Counted from the stretch's first letter, positions 1 to 7,844 are shown. The stretch: DNA of 15,258 bases from Marisimplicoccus framensis_A (GCA_042088875.1 JBELLF010000027.1:1-15258); one strand, 5' to 3'. Notes: generated by a model from the sequence alone, not told the origin. A program made the numbers and translations.

Positions 1-1
1 T

Positions 2-961
2 GGATTTAAAGATATTAAAACAGGTGATACTCTTTCATTTGAAAAAGCCCCAATTGTTCTGGAAAGTATGGTATTTCCTGATCCCGTAATTGGTGTTGCT
101 GTTGAACCAAAAACAAAGGCAGATGTTGATAAGCTTGGGTTAGCCCTTTCTAAACTTGCTGAGGAGGATCCAACCTTCCAAGTAAAAACTGATGAAGCTT
201 CAGGGCAGACTGTTATATCAGGTATGGGTGAACTTCACCTAGATATTATTGTTGATAGATTAAGAAGAGAATTTAAAGTAGAAGTTAATCAAGGTCAACC
301 TCAAGTTGAGTATAAAGAAGCATTAACTCAATCTGCAAGCCACAGAGAAGTTTATAAAAAACAAACCGGAGGGCGTGGTAAATTTGCTGATATTGTATTT
401 ACAATTGAACCAGGGGAACAAGGTAAATCTGGTCTTGAATTTGTAAACCTAATTAAAGGTGGTAATATTCCGAGAGAGTATATTCCATCGGTTGAAAAAG
501 GATTTAAGGATTCAATGAAAAATGGTCCTCTTGCTGGATTTGAAGTTGATTCTATGAAGATAACCCTTGAAGATGGTTCTTTCCATCCTGTAGATTCTGA
601 TTCACTTTCTTTTGAACTTGCTGCAAAGCTTGCTTTTAAAGTAGCTGCTAAAGCTGCAAAAGCGGTTATTATGGAGCCTATAATGAAGTTAGAAGTTATT
701 ACTCCTGAAGAGAATATGGGTGATATAGTAGGTGATTTAAATAGGAGAAGAGGTCAGGTTAACTCTATGGACGACAGAGCAGGAGCAAAAGTTGTTAAAG
801 GTGAGGTTCCATTATCTGAAATGTTTGGATATGTTACATCATTGAGAACATTATCATCAGGTAGAGCAACATCAACAATGGAATTTTCTCATTATTCAGA
901 AACTCCTTCTAATATATCGGAGTCTGTTATTTCTGAAATAAGAGGAAATACTACAGAATAA
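2..961 (+). CDS. fusA: Elongation factor G, C-terminal part (gene cut by left window edge)
   Basis: EF-G is the translational GTPase that moves tRNA and mRNA through the ribosome. The reading frame is open from base 2, so this is the last 319 residues of a protein usually near 700; the GTPase domain and domain II lie outside the window. Domain III is seen to about residue 100 with GMGELHLD at 74-81. Domain IV follows, with GGRGKFAD at 123-130 and a conserved tip loop near 191-200. Domain V starts at EPIMKLEV (225-232) and ends in a short variable tail. Position just before rpsJ and the intact domain IV and V motifs support the canonical EF-G rather than a paralogue. The gap to rpsJ is 11 bases with no terminator, so the two are probably co-transcribed. 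Confidence 0.97.
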   Translation, partial: GFKDIKTGDTLSFEKAPIVLESMVFPDPVIGVAVEPKTKADVDKLGLALSKLAEEDPTFQVKTDEASGQTVISGMGELHLDIIVDRLRREFKVEVNQGQPQVEYKEALTQSASHREVYKKQTGGRGKFADIVFTIEPGEQGKSGLEFVNLIKGGNIPREYIPSVEKGFKDSMKNGPLAGFEVDSMKITLEDGSFHPVDSDSLSFELAAKLAFKVAAKAAKAVIMEPIMKLEVITPEENMGDIVGDLNRRRGQVNSMDDRAGAKVVKGEVPLSEMFGYVTSLRTLSSGRATSTMEFSHYSETPSNISESVISEIRGNTTE

Positions 962-972
962 AAAAATAAATT

Positions 973-1278
973 ATGAGTCAGAAAATTAGAATAAAATTAA
1001 AATCTTACGATTATAACTTGGTTGACAAGTCTGCTGACAAGATTGTAAAGACTGTTAAGAATTCAGGTGCTATTGTAACTGGACCAATACCTCTTCCAAC
1101 TCACAAAAAGATTTTTACAGTTCTTAAGTCTCCTCATGTTAATAAAAAATCAAGAGAACAATTTAAACTATGTTCTTATAAAAGACTATTAGATATATAT
1201 AGCTCTTCATCAAAAACTGTTGATGCTCTTATGAAATTAGAGCTTCCTAGTGGTGTTGAGGTTGAAATTAAAGTGTAA
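973..1278 (+). CDS. rpsJ: 30S ribosomal protein S10 (uS10)
   Basis: S10 sits in the head of the small subunit and, as NusE, also pairs with NusB in transcription antitermination. The 101-residue length is normal. Conserved family motifs are GPIPLPT at 37-43 and SPHVNKKSREQF at 53-64, the latter on the long hairpin that reaches into the 30S head. The ATG is the only sensible start, 11 bases after the fusA stop, with an A/T-only upstream stretch and no Shine-Dalgarno sequence. The TAA stop is followed at once by a second in-frame TAA (1279-1281), which also forms part of the sequence before the rplC start. Confidence 0.98.
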   Translation: MSQKIRIKLKSYDYNLVDKSADKIVKTVKNSGAIVTGPIPLPTHKKIFTVLKSPHVNKKSREQFKLCSYKRLLDIYSSSSKTVDALMKLELPSGVEVEIKV

Positions 1279-1283
1279 TAATT

Positions 1284-1898
1284 ATGTCAGGTATAATTGG
1301 AAAAAAAATAGGAATGACTAGCATTTACAACGAAAGTGGTAAAAATATCCCTTGTACTATACTTCAGGTAGGTCCTTGTACTATTACTCAAATTAAAACT
1401 GATGATAAAGATGGCTATTCTTCTTTTCAGCTTGGATTTGATGAAAAAATTAAAAATACTACCAAGTCATATGAAGGTCACTTCAAGAAAAGCAAATCTA
1501 AACCTATGAACAAACTTGTCGAGTTCAAGGGATTCAATGGTGACTATAAATTGGGAGATAAGATAACTGTTGATCATTTTGTTGAAGGAGAATTTGTAGA
1601 TATTTCTGGTATAACAAAGGGTAAAGGTTTTCAAGGTGTTGTTAAAAGACACGGATTTGCTGGTGTAGGTGATTCAACACATGGGCAGCATAACAGGATG
1701 AGAGCTCCAGGTTCTATTGGTGCTGGTTCTGATCCTTCAAGAGTATTTAAAGGAATGAGAATGGCTGGTCAAACGGGAAATTCAAAAGTTAAGGTATTGA
1801 ATTTAAAAGTTGTTAAAGTAATGTCGGAGGATAATATTTTAATTGTAAAAGGAAGTGTTCCTGGTCACAACAATTCATATATAACAGTTAGAAAATAA
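1284..1898 (+). CDS. rplC: 50S ribosomal protein L3 (uL3)
   Basis: L3 binds 23S rRNA early in assembly and sends a loop towards the peptidyl transferase centre. The 204-residue protein starts with the typical GIIGKKIGMT and carries TKGKGFQGVVKRHGF at 111-125 and GSIGAGSDPSRVFKG at 143-157. The position matching E. coli Gln150, which PrmB methylates, is Ala147 here, as in many bacteria outside the Gammaproteobacteria, so that modification is not expected. The last A of its TAA stop is the first base of the rplD start (TAATG), which suggests translational coupling. Confidence 0.98.
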   Translation: MSGIIGKKIGMTSIYNESGKNIPCTILQVGPCTITQIKTDDKDGYSSFQLGFDEKIKNTTKSYEGHFKKSKSKPMNKLVEFKGFNGDYKLGDKITVDHFVEGEFVDISGITKGKGFQGVVKRHGFAGVGDSTHGQHNRMRAPGSIGAGSDPSRVFKGMRMAGQTGNSKVKVLNLKVVKVMSEDNILIVKGSVPGHNNSYITVRK

Positions 1899-2524
1899 TG
1901 GAGCTTAAAGTACATAACATAAAGGGTAAAGAAACTGATAAAAAAATTAAGCTTAATAAAGCTATATTTGGTATTGAGCCAAATGATCATGCTATTTATC
2001 TTGATGTTAAACAATATCTTGCAAACAATAGAAAAGGTCTTCATAAGTCAAAGGAAAGAGCTGAGATTGCAGGAAGTACTAGAAAGATAAAAAAGCAAAA
2101 AGGTACAGGTACTGCTAGAGCTGGTAGTATTAAAAATCCTTTATTTAAAGGAGGAGGTACTATATTTGGACCAAGACCTAGATCTTATGATCAAAAAATA
2201 AATAAAAAAGTAAAAAAGCTTGCCAGGAAATCCGCATTAGCCTATAAAGCAAAAAATAATGAGATTTTTATATTAGAAGATTTTAAGCTTTCAAATCCAA
2301 AAACTTCTGATTATTTGAAAATAATTAAAGCATTTGGACTAGAATCAAAAAAAACTTTGTTGGTAATAAATGAACTTAATAACAACATTTATTTATCATC
2401 TAGAAACATAAAAAATTCTAAAGTTATAATTAACTCAGAATTAAACACTTATGAAATTACTGATGCAAATAACATCTTGATTTTAGAAAGTGCGGTTGAA
2501 GGAATAGAATCAACCTTGAAATAA
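1898..2524 (+). CDS. rplD: 50S ribosomal protein L4 (uL4)
   Basis: L4 is an early-assembly 23S rRNA binding protein whose extended loop lines the peptide exit tunnel beside L22. The protein is 208 residues. The tunnel loop is at roughly 55-95 and includes KKQKGTGTARAG (65-76) and a glycine-rich stretch followed by FGPRPR (90-95). The globular C-terminal part is more divergent, as usual. In enterobacteria L4 also represses its own operon through the S10 leader; no such leader exists here, so that control is not expected. Its start overlaps the rplC stop by one base. Confidence 0.97.
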   Translation: MELKVHNIKGKETDKKIKLNKAIFGIEPNDHAIYLDVKQYLANNRKGLHKSKERAEIAGSTRKIKKQKGTGTARAGSIKNPLFKGGGTIFGPRPRSYDQKINKKVKKLARKSALAYKAKNNEIFILEDFKLSNPKTSDYLKIIKAFGLESKKTLLVINELNNNIYLSSRNIKNSKVIINSELNTYEITDANNILILESAVEGIESTLK

Positions 2525-2532
2525 ATTATATT

Positions 2533-2823
2533 ATGGATATACTTATAAAACCAATATTAACTGAAAAAGCAACAAACGAAAGTGAAGTAAGAAATACTTA
2601 TATTTTCCTTGTGTCTAAAAGTGCTAATAAAGTTGAAATTAAAAAAGCAGTTGAATCTTCTTATGGAGTTTCAGTCAAAAAAGTTAGAACCATGATATAT
2701 GGAGCTGAATCTAGGACTAGATATACCAAAAAAGGTATTCAAACTAGTAAAAAAGGTTCATACAAGAAAGCAGTAGTAAAAATATCTGAAGGAGATAGAA
2801 TTGACTTCTTTGCTAATCTATAA
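2533..2823 (+). CDS. rplW: 50S ribosomal protein L23 (uL23)
   Basis: L23 lies at the tunnel exit and forms the docking site for trigger factor and SRP. At 96 residues it is the normal bacterial length. It opens with the family pattern ILIKPILTEKA and continues with YIFLVSKSANKVEIKKAVE, then the basic loop at about 60-80 that contacts 23S rRNA. The start is 8 bases after rplD, and its own stop TAA forms the first half of the TAATTATG junction with rplB. Confidence 0.97.
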   Translation: MDILIKPILTEKATNESEVRNTYIFLVSKSANKVEIKKAVESSYGVSVKKVRTMIYGAESRTRYTKKGIQTSKKGSYKKAVVKISEGDRIDFFANL

Positions 2824-2825
2824 TT

Positions 2826-3650
2826 ATGCCTGTTAGAAAATTAAAACCAGTAACACCCTCTCAGAGATTTAGAATTGTAAATGGATTTGATGCCATCACA
2901 ACTAATAAGCCTGAGAAGTCATTGCTAACTACCATAAAGAGAACCGGCGGTAGAAATAACCATGGTAAAATGACTAGTAAGTATAGAGGTGGTGGTCATA
3001 AAAGAAGATATAGAATTATTGATTTTAAAAGAGATAAATTTGATGTAACTGCTGAAGTTAAATCCATCGAGTATGATCCAAATAGATCTGCCTTTATTTC
3101 TCTAGTAGAGTATAAAGATGGTGAGAAGAGGTACATCATTGCTCAAAACGGTTTAAAAGTTGGACAAAGTATTATTTCTGGTGATGAAGCAACACCTGAG
3201 ATTGGAAATGCAATGCCTGTAAGTAAAATCCCCCTTGGTACAATAATCTCATGTATAGAGCTTAATCCAGGTAAAGGTGCTAGCATATCAAGAAGTGCTG
3301 GATCATTTGCCCAGTTAATGGCAAAAGATGGTAAGTATGTTACAATCAAATTACCTTCTGGAGAGACAAGGATGATATTAAATACATGTTATGCAACAAT
3401 CGGTGCTGTCTCTAATTCAGATAATCAGTTAATATCAGCAGGTAAAGCAGGTAGAAACAGATGGTTAGGAAGAAGGCCCAGAACAAGACCTGTTGCTATG
3501 AACCCTGTTGATCATCCAATGGGTGGAGGAGAAGGTAAAGCATCGGGTGGTCATCCAAGATCAAAAAAAGGTATTCCTGCAAAAGGTTACAGAACAAGAT
3601 CGAAGAAGAAAGCATCTTCAAGATTTATAATTGAAAGAAGAAAAAAATAA
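2826..3650 (+). CDS. rplB: 50S ribosomal protein L2 (uL2)
   Basis: L2 is a primary 23S rRNA binder needed for subunit association and close to the peptidyl transferase centre. The 274-residue length is typical. The OB-fold and SH3-like RNA-binding region occupies about 40-200 with GGGHKRRYR near 56-64. The signature MNPVDHPMGGGEG lies at 225-237. His230 matches the E. coli His229 implicated in activity, while the second histidine of the common DHPH motif is Met232; I recall this DHPM form as common in Bacteroidota. The C-terminus is strongly basic. Spacing to rplW is two bases. Confidence 0.98.
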   Translation: MPVRKLKPVTPSQRFRIVNGFDAITTNKPEKSLLTTIKRTGGRNNHGKMTSKYRGGGHKRRYRIIDFKRDKFDVTAEVKSIEYDPNRSAFISLVEYKDGEKRYIIAQNGLKVGQSIISGDEATPEIGNAMPVSKIPLGTIISCIELNPGKGASISRSAGSFAQLMAKDGKYVTIKLPSGETRMILNTCYATIGAVSNSDNQLISAGKAGRNRWLGRRPRTRPVAMNPVDHPMGGGEGKASGGHPRSKKGIPAKGYRTRSKKKASSRFIIERRKK

Positions 3651-3656
3651 ATAAAT

Positions 3657-3923
3657 ATGTCTAGATCACTAAAAAAAGGACCATACGTTCATTTAAGCCT
3701 TCTAAAAAAGATTAACAAGAATTTAGAGGATAATAAAAAAACTGTTATTAAAACATGGTCAAGATCTTCTATGATTATTCCTGACTTTGTTGGACAGACT
3801 ATTGCTGTTCATAATGGTAAACAATTTATTCCTGTTTATATAACAGAAAATATGGTTGGGCATAAACTAGGTGAATTTTCTCCAACAAGATCGTTTAGAG
3901 GACATTCTGGAAATAAAAGATAA
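3657..3923 (+). CDS. rpsS: 30S ribosomal protein S19 (uS19)
   Basis: S19 forms a heterodimer with S13 in the 30S head and contacts the A-site finger and tRNA region. The protein is 88 residues, normal length. It starts MSRSLKKGPYV and carries the family signature at 51-80, from AVHNGK through NMVGHKLGEFSPTRSF. The start is 6 bases after rplB. Its stop shares one base with the rplV start (TAATG), so rplV translation probably depends on ribosomes finishing rpsS. Confidence 0.98.
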   Translation: MSRSLKKGPYVHLSLLKKINKNLEDNKKTVIKTWSRSSMIIPDFVGQTIAVHNGKQFIPVYITENMVGHKLGEFSPTRSFRGHSGNKR

Positions 3924-4324
3924 TGGGTTTAAGAAAAAGAAATAGCGCTGAAAAAATAAAGGAAGCAAAGAAAAATTTAGCATTTGCTAAACTTAATAAT
4001 TGTCCAACTTCTCCTAGAAAGATGAGATTAGTAGCTGATCAAATTAGAGGTGAAGATATTTCAAGTGCACTATCTATTTTAAAGTTTAGTCCAAAGGAAG
4101 CTTCAAGAAAATTAGAAAAACTTCTTGTTTCAGCGATTTCTAATTGGCAATCTAAGAATGAAAATGCAGACATTGATTCCTCTCAACTCTTTGTCAAAGA
4201 AATAAGAGTTGATAGTGCAGGTATGCTTAAAAGAATAAGAACAGCACCTCAGGGTAGAGCTCATAGAATTAGAAAAAGGTCTAATCATGTAACATTAATA
4301 CTTTCATCAAAAACAATAAATTAA
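3923..4324 (+). CDS. rplV: 50S ribosomal protein L22 (uL22)
   Basis: L22 binds 23S rRNA during assembly and lines the exit tunnel with a long hairpin. At 133 residues it is about 20 longer than the E. coli protein, because of a charged N-terminal extension (1-22) before the core motif CPTSPRKMRLVADQIRG at 27-43. The tunnel hairpin is around 97-116 with RIRTAPQGRAHRI. I recall N-terminally extended L22 from Bacteroidota, so it is probably not a misplaced start; the ATG overlapping the rpsS stop also fits the local pattern. The stop abuts the rpsC ATG with no gap. Confidence 0.96.
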   Translation: MGLRKRNSAEKIKEAKKNLAFAKLNNCPTSPRKMRLVADQIRGEDISSALSILKFSPKEASRKLEKLLVSAISNWQSKNENADIDSSQLFVKEIRVDSAGMLKRIRTAPQGRAHRIRKRSNHVTLILSSKTIN

Positions 4325-5035
4325 ATGGGACAAAAAACAAATCCAATAGGAAATAGATTAGGTATTATCAGGGGTTGGGATTCTAACTGGTATGGTGGTA
4401 GAGATTATGGAGATAAGCTTGCAGAGGATGATAAGATTAGGAAGTATATTCATGCAAGACTTTCTCGTGCAAGTGTTTCGAATATTATAATCGAGAGAAC
4501 ACTTAAATTAATTATCATTACAATTACTACAGCTAGACCTGGAATTATAATTGGAAAAGGAGGTCAAGAAGTTGATAAATTAAAAGAGGAATTAAAAAAG
4601 ATAACTTCAAAAGATGTTCAGCTTAACATACATGAAATTAAAAGACCTGAATTAGACTCTTTCCTTGTTGGTAATAGTATTGCTAGACAAATTGAAAATA
4701 GAATTTCTTATAGAAGAGCTATAAAAATGGCTATTGCAGCAGCAATTAGAATGAATGCTGAAGGTATTAAAATTCAAATATCTGGAAGACTAAATGGTGC
4801 AGAAATGGCTAGATCAGAATCTTATAAAGAAGGTAGAATACCCCTTTCTACTTTTAGGGCGGATATTGACTATGCAATTGTTGAAGCACATACTACTTAT
4901 GGCAGACTTGGAATTAAGGTTTGGATAATGAAAGGTGAAGTTTATGGTAAAAGAGAATTATCTCCATTAGTGGGAATGAAAAAATCTTCAGGTAATTCTA
5001 AGAAGAATAATAGACAAAGAGAAAGAAAAAGCTAA
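4325..5035 (+). CDS. rpsC: 30S ribosomal protein S3 (uS3)
   Basis: S3 is at the mRNA entry channel of the 30S head and takes part in mRNA unwinding. The 236-residue protein begins MGQKTNPIGNRLGI, has a type II KH domain with the GXXG loop GKGG at 77-80, and a C-terminal domain with ISGRLNGAEMARSE and the later GRLGIKVWI. A lysine/arginine-rich tail closes it. Its ATG begins directly after the rplV TAA, giving T at -3 where most starts in this operon have A. The gap to rplP is 6 bases. Confidence 0.98.
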   Translation: MGQKTNPIGNRLGIIRGWDSNWYGGRDYGDKLAEDDKIRKYIHARLSRASVSNIIIERTLKLIIITITTARPGIIIGKGGQEVDKLKEELKKITSKDVQLNIHEIKRPELDSFLVGNSIARQIENRISYRRAIKMAIAAAIRMNAEGIKIQISGRLNGAEMARSESYKEGRIPLSTFRADIDYAIVEAHTTYGRLGIKVWIMKGEVYGKRELSPLVGMKKSSGNSKKNNRQRERKS

Positions 5036-5041
5036 TTAGAT

Positions 5042-5461
5042 ATGTTAACACCAAAAAGAACTAAATACAGAAAAGCTCAAAAAGGCCGAATGAAGGGTTT
5101 GTCCCAAAGAGGACATATACTGTCTAATGGTATGTTTGGAATTAAATCTTTAGAATCTAAATTTTTAACTTCAAGACAGATAGAGGCTGCAAGGATTGCT
5201 GCTACAAGATACATGAAAAGAGAAGGTCAACTTTGGATTAAAATTTTCCCAGATAAACCGATTACAAAAAAACCTCTTGAAGTTAGAATGGGTAAAGGTA
5301 AGGGTGCTCCTGAATATTTTGTTGCAGTTGTTAAGCCTGGAAGAATTCTTTTTGAAGTTTCGGGTGTACCAATTGCAGTTGCTAAAGAGGCATTACGATT
5401 AGCTGCACAAAAGTTACCTGTTACAACTAAGTTTATAGTAGCAAGAGATTTTGAAGGATAA
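5042..5461 (+). CDS. rplP: 50S ribosomal protein L16 (uL16)
   Basis: L16 sits near the A-site tRNA elbow and is added late in 50S assembly. The 139-residue protein begins MLTPKRTKYRKAQKGR and contains the signature VRMGKGKGAPEYFVA at 81-95. Arg82 matches the E. coli Arg81 that YcfD/RoxA hydroxylates; whether it is modified here cannot be read from this window. The final codons (Glu-Gly plus stop) happen to create AAGGA five bases before the rpmC start, one of the few Shine-Dalgarno-like strings in the window. Confidence 0.98.
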   Translation: MLTPKRTKYRKAQKGRMKGLSQRGHILSNGMFGIKSLESKFLTSRQIEAARIAATRYMKREGQLWIKIFPDKPITKKPLEVRMGKGKGAPEYFVAVVKPGRILFEVSGVPIAVAKEALRLAAQKLPVTTKFIVARDFEG

Positions 5462-5463
5462 TT

Positions 5464-5655
5464 ATGAAAATAACTGAAATTAGAAATATGACCATTGACG
5501 AGTTAAACGAAAAGTTGACTGATACATCAAAAAAATTATCACAACTTAAGTTTAACAACTCAGTTCAAACTATTGAAAATCCTCTTGAAATTAAAACGTT
5601 AAGAAGGCAAATAGCTATGTTAAAAACAATATTAAACGAAAAAAAACAAGATTAA
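5464..5655 (+). CDS. rpmC: 50S ribosomal protein L29 (uL29)
   Basis: L29 is a small helical protein beside L23 at the tunnel exit, close to where trigger factor and SRP dock. The protein is 63 residues, two long helices. Family features are the N-terminal EIRNMTIDEL, the central LSQLKFN and IKTLRRQIAMLKTIL towards the end. It is the second gene in this set with the TAATTATG junction, and the upstream AAGGA may or may not be used for initiation. The 3' end holds a run of eight A bases. Its stop abuts the rpsQ ATG. Confidence 0.97.
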   Translation: MKITEIRNMTIDELNEKLTDTSKKLSQLKFNNSVQTIENPLEIKTLRRQIAMLKTILNEKKQD

Positions 5656-5913
5656 ATGTCAACTAGAAGTTTAAGAAAAGAAAGAATTGGAATTGTTTCA
5701 TCTGATAAAATGGATAAGTCTGTTATTGTTTCAGAGGTTAAAAAAGTAAAGCATCCTGTCTATGGAAAGTTTGTCTTAAAAACCAAAAAGTATGTTGCAC
5801 ACGATGAAAAGAATGACTGTAATGAAGGAGATACTGTAAAAATTATGGAGACTAGACCAATGAGTAAGACAAAAAAGTGGAGAATTGTAGAAATAATAGA
5901 AAGAGCAAAATAA
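5656..5913 (+). CDS. rpsQ: 30S ribosomal protein S17 (uS17)
   Basis: S17 is a primary 16S rRNA binding protein of the small-subunit body with an OB fold. The 85-residue length is normal. The strand pattern RIGIVSSDKMDKSVIV at 10-25 and the later GDTVKIMETRPMSKTKKWRIVEI are typical of the family. The ATG follows the rpmC TAA with no gap, so the two genes are probably translationally coupled. One base separates its stop from rplN. Confidence 0.97.
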   Translation: MSTRSLRKERIGIVSSDKMDKSVIVSEVKKVKHPVYGKFVLKTKKYVAHDEKNDCNEGDTVKIMETRPMSKTKKWRIVEIIERAK

Positions 5914-5914
5914 A

Positions 5915-6283
5915 ATGGTACAACAAGAATCAAGACTTAAGGTAGCAGATAATACTGGAGCAAAAGAAGTTCTAACTATAAGAGTTTTAGGTGGAACAAA
6001 AAGAAGGTATGCCAGATTAGGTGATAAAATTGTTGTAACTGTTAAAGATGCAACTCCTAATGGTACTGTAAAGAAAGGTCAAGTTTCAATTGCAGTGGTT
6101 GTTAGAACAAAAAAAGAAGTTAGAAGAAATGATGGATCTTATATTAGATTTGATGAAAATGCTTGTGTTTTATTATCTCAAACAGGAGAGATGAGAGGAA
6201 CAAGAGTATTTGGCCCTGTTGCCAGAGAATTAAGGGATAAGCAATTTATGAAAATTGTATCTCTTGCACCTGAAGTTTTATAA
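5915..6283 (+). CDS. rplN: 50S ribosomal protein L14 (uL14)
   Basis: L14 is at the subunit interface, forming bridges with 16S rRNA and the landing site for the silencing factor RsfS. The 122-residue length matches the family. It opens MVQQESRLKVADNTGAKEV, has the conserved IRVLGGTKRRYARLGD, and ends with the signature RVFGPVARELR and FMKIVSLAPEVL. The start lies one base after rpsQ; the sequence before it is TAAA with A at -3. Confidence 0.98.
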   Translation: MVQQESRLKVADNTGAKEVLTIRVLGGTKRRYARLGDKIVVTVKDATPNGTVKKGQVSIAVVVRTKKEVRRNDGSYIRFDENACVLLSQTGEMRGTRVFGPVARELRDKQFMKIVSLAPEVL

Positions 6284-6294
6284 TATTGAAAGTG

Positions 6295-6606
6295 ATGAAT
6301 AAAATAAAAATTAAAAAAGGAGATCAAGTATTAGTTATTGCTGGAGAAAATAAAGGAGCAAAAGGTACAGTCCTTAAAATTCTTTATAACTCAAATAAAG
6401 CAATTGTTGAAGGTGTTAATACAGTTAAAAGACATACTAAACCAAACTCTGAAAACCCAAAAGGTGGTATTGTTGAAAAACAGCTACCTATAAATATTTC
6501 TAATTTATCATTAATGACTAAGGATGGAGAGAAAACTAGAATAGGTTATAGAGTTGAGGATGGAAAAAAAGTTAGGATATCAAAAAAATCTAAAGAAATA
6601 ATCTAA
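6295..6606 (+). CDS. rplX: 50S ribosomal protein L24 (uL24)
   Basis: L24 starts 50S assembly by binding the 5' end of 23S rRNA. From the ATG the protein is 103 residues, the usual length, with a KOW motif near 8-28 (GDQVLVIAGENKG) and KRHTKPNSENPKGGIVEKQ in the middle. The start is not certain. The same frame also offers TTG at 6286 (106 residues) and GTG at 6292. I prefer ATG because ATG starts dominate here and it brings IKIKKGD near the N-terminus as in relatives. The GTG has AAA before it, which suits the local A-at-minus-3 pattern better than the GTG that precedes the ATG. I saw no cysteine, so no zinc site. Confidence 0.93.
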   Translation: MNKIKIKKGDQVLVIAGENKGAKGTVLKILYNSNKAIVEGVNTVKRHTKPNSENPKGGIVEKQLPINISNLSLMTKDGEKTRIGYRVEDGKKVRISKKSKEII

Positions 6607-6608
6607 AA

Positions 6609-7157
6609 ATGAGCTACACACCAAGACTTAAAGAAGATTACTCTAACAAGATTGTTAATGAATTAAAAGACAAACTTCAGTTGGATAATATAATGCAGGT
6701 TCCAGTTTTAGAAAAAATTGTTATTTCTAGAGGAGTTGGTGCTGCAGTTAGTGATAAAAAACTTGTAGATCATGCTGTTGATGAGTTGACACTAATATCA
6801 GGTCAAAAAGCTATTGCAACTTTATCAAAAAAGGATGTTGCTTCATTTAAGCTTCGTAAAGGATCTCCAATTGGAGCTAAGGTAACATTAAGGGGAGAGA
6901 GAATGTATGAATTTCTTGATAGGCTTATCACAATTGCTCTTCCAAGAGTTCGAGACTTCCAAGGTATAAATTCAAAAGGATTTGATGGACGAGGAAATTA
7001 CAATCTGGGAATTAGAGAACAAATTATATTCCCTGAGATTAATATCGATAAAGTAAACAAGATTGCAGGTATGGATATAACTTTTGTTACAAGTACAAAC
7101 TCTGATAAAGAGGCTCATGCATTATTAACAGAATTAGGATTACCATTTAAAAAATAA
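6609..7157 (+). CDS. rplE: 50S ribosomal protein L5 (uL5)
   Basis: L5 binds 5S rRNA and contacts P-site tRNA and S13 across the subunit interface. The 182-residue protein has the family segment PVLEKIVISRGVG at 32-44, the central KGSPIGAKVTLRG at 84-96 and RDFQGINSKGFDGRGNYNLG at 115-134, followed by EQIIFPEI. It starts two bases after the rplX stop in the context TAAAAATG. All hallmark regions are intact. Confidence 0.98.
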   Translation: MSYTPRLKEDYSNKIVNELKDKLQLDNIMQVPVLEKIVISRGVGAAVSDKKLVDHAVDELTLISGQKAIATLSKKDVASFKLRKGSPIGAKVTLRGERMYEFLDRLITIALPRVRDFQGINSKGFDGRGNYNLGIREQIIFPEINIDKVNKIAGMDITFVTSTNSDKEAHALLTELGLPFKK

Positions 7158-7162
7158 GAATT

Positions 7163-7432
7163 ATGGCAAAAGAATCAATGAAAGCTAGGGAAAGAAAAAG
7201 ACAACGTATAGTTGCAAAATATGCTGCAAAAAGGCAAGCATTAAAAGATGCAAAAGATTATGTTGGTCTTCAAAAACTTCCTAAAAATGCGTCACCAATT
7301 AGATTACATAACCGATGTAAACTTACTGGGAGACCAAAAGGATATATAAGGCAATTTGGGATTTCTAGAGTTATGTTTAGAGAAATGGCTAATAAAGGTT
7401 TAATCCCAGGAGTAACTAAAGCAAGTTGGTAA
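7163..7432 (+). CDS. rpsN: 30S ribosomal protein S14 (uS14), long zinc-free type
   Basis: S14 assembles into the 30S head next to S3 and S10. Two forms exist in bacteria: a short form near 61 residues with a CxxC...CxxC zinc ribbon and a longer form without zinc. This one is 89 residues and has a single cysteine (Cys52, in NRCKLTGRPKGYIRQFGISR), so it is the zinc-free form. The conserved C-terminus IPGVTKASW is present. The context before the ATG is GAATT, 5 bases after rplE. Confidence 0.98.
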   Translation: MAKESMKARERKRQRIVAKYAAKRQALKDAKDYVGLQKLPKNASPIRLHNRCKLTGRPKGYIRQFGISRVMFREMANKGLIPGVTKASW

Positions 7433-7442
7433 ATTAAAGATT

Positions 7443-7844
7443 ATGTATACAGACACTATTGCAGATTATTTAACTAGAATTAGAAATGCCAGCATGGCAG
7501 GTCATAAAGTTGTTGACATACCTTCATCTAATATCAAGAAGGATATCACAAAAATACTTTTTGATCAAGGTTATATTCTTAGTTATAAGTTTGAGGAAAC
7601 AAAAAACAACCAAGGCAGTATAAAAATTGCTTTGAAGTATGATTCAACTTCTAAAGAGCCTGTAATTAAAGAAATTCAAAGAATTAGTAAACCTGGTCTA
7701 AGAAAGTACTCAAACTCCCAAGAATTCCCAAGAATTTTAAATGGTTTGGGAATATCAATAGTTTCTACATCTAAAGGTGTTATGACAGGGAAGCAAGCTG
7801 CAAGCCAGAATATTGGTGGTGAATTAATCTGTTATGTATTTTAA
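7443..7844 (+). CDS. rpsH: 30S ribosomal protein S8 (uS8)
   Basis: S8 is a primary binder of 16S rRNA in the central domain and, in enterobacteria, represses the spc operon by binding an mRNA mimic near rplE. The protein is 133 residues, beginning with DTIADYLTRIRNA and ending in the signature region STSKGVMTGKQA...GGELICYVF (about 108-133). The gap to rpsN is 10 bases. I did not identify a mimic of the S8 rRNA site in the rplE region by eye. Confidence 0.98.
   Translation: MYTDTIADYLTRIRNASMAGHKVVDIPSSNIKKDITKILFDQGYILSYKFEETKNNQGSIKIALKYDSTSKEPVIKEIQRISKPGLRKYSNSQEFPRILNGLGISIVSTSKGVMTGKQAASQNIGGELICYVF

Noticed and set aside
5450..5464. AAGGA before rpmC as a true Shine-Dalgarno site
   Set aside because: It is made by the last conserved codons of rplP, and almost all neighbouring genes lack such a motif, so its use for initiation is doubtful.
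5639..5646. Runs of eight A bases (in rpmC, rplC, rpmJ and secY) as possible slippage or frameshift sites
   Set aside because: The frames are intact on both sides, protein lengths are normal and such runs are expected from Lys codons in low-GC DNA.
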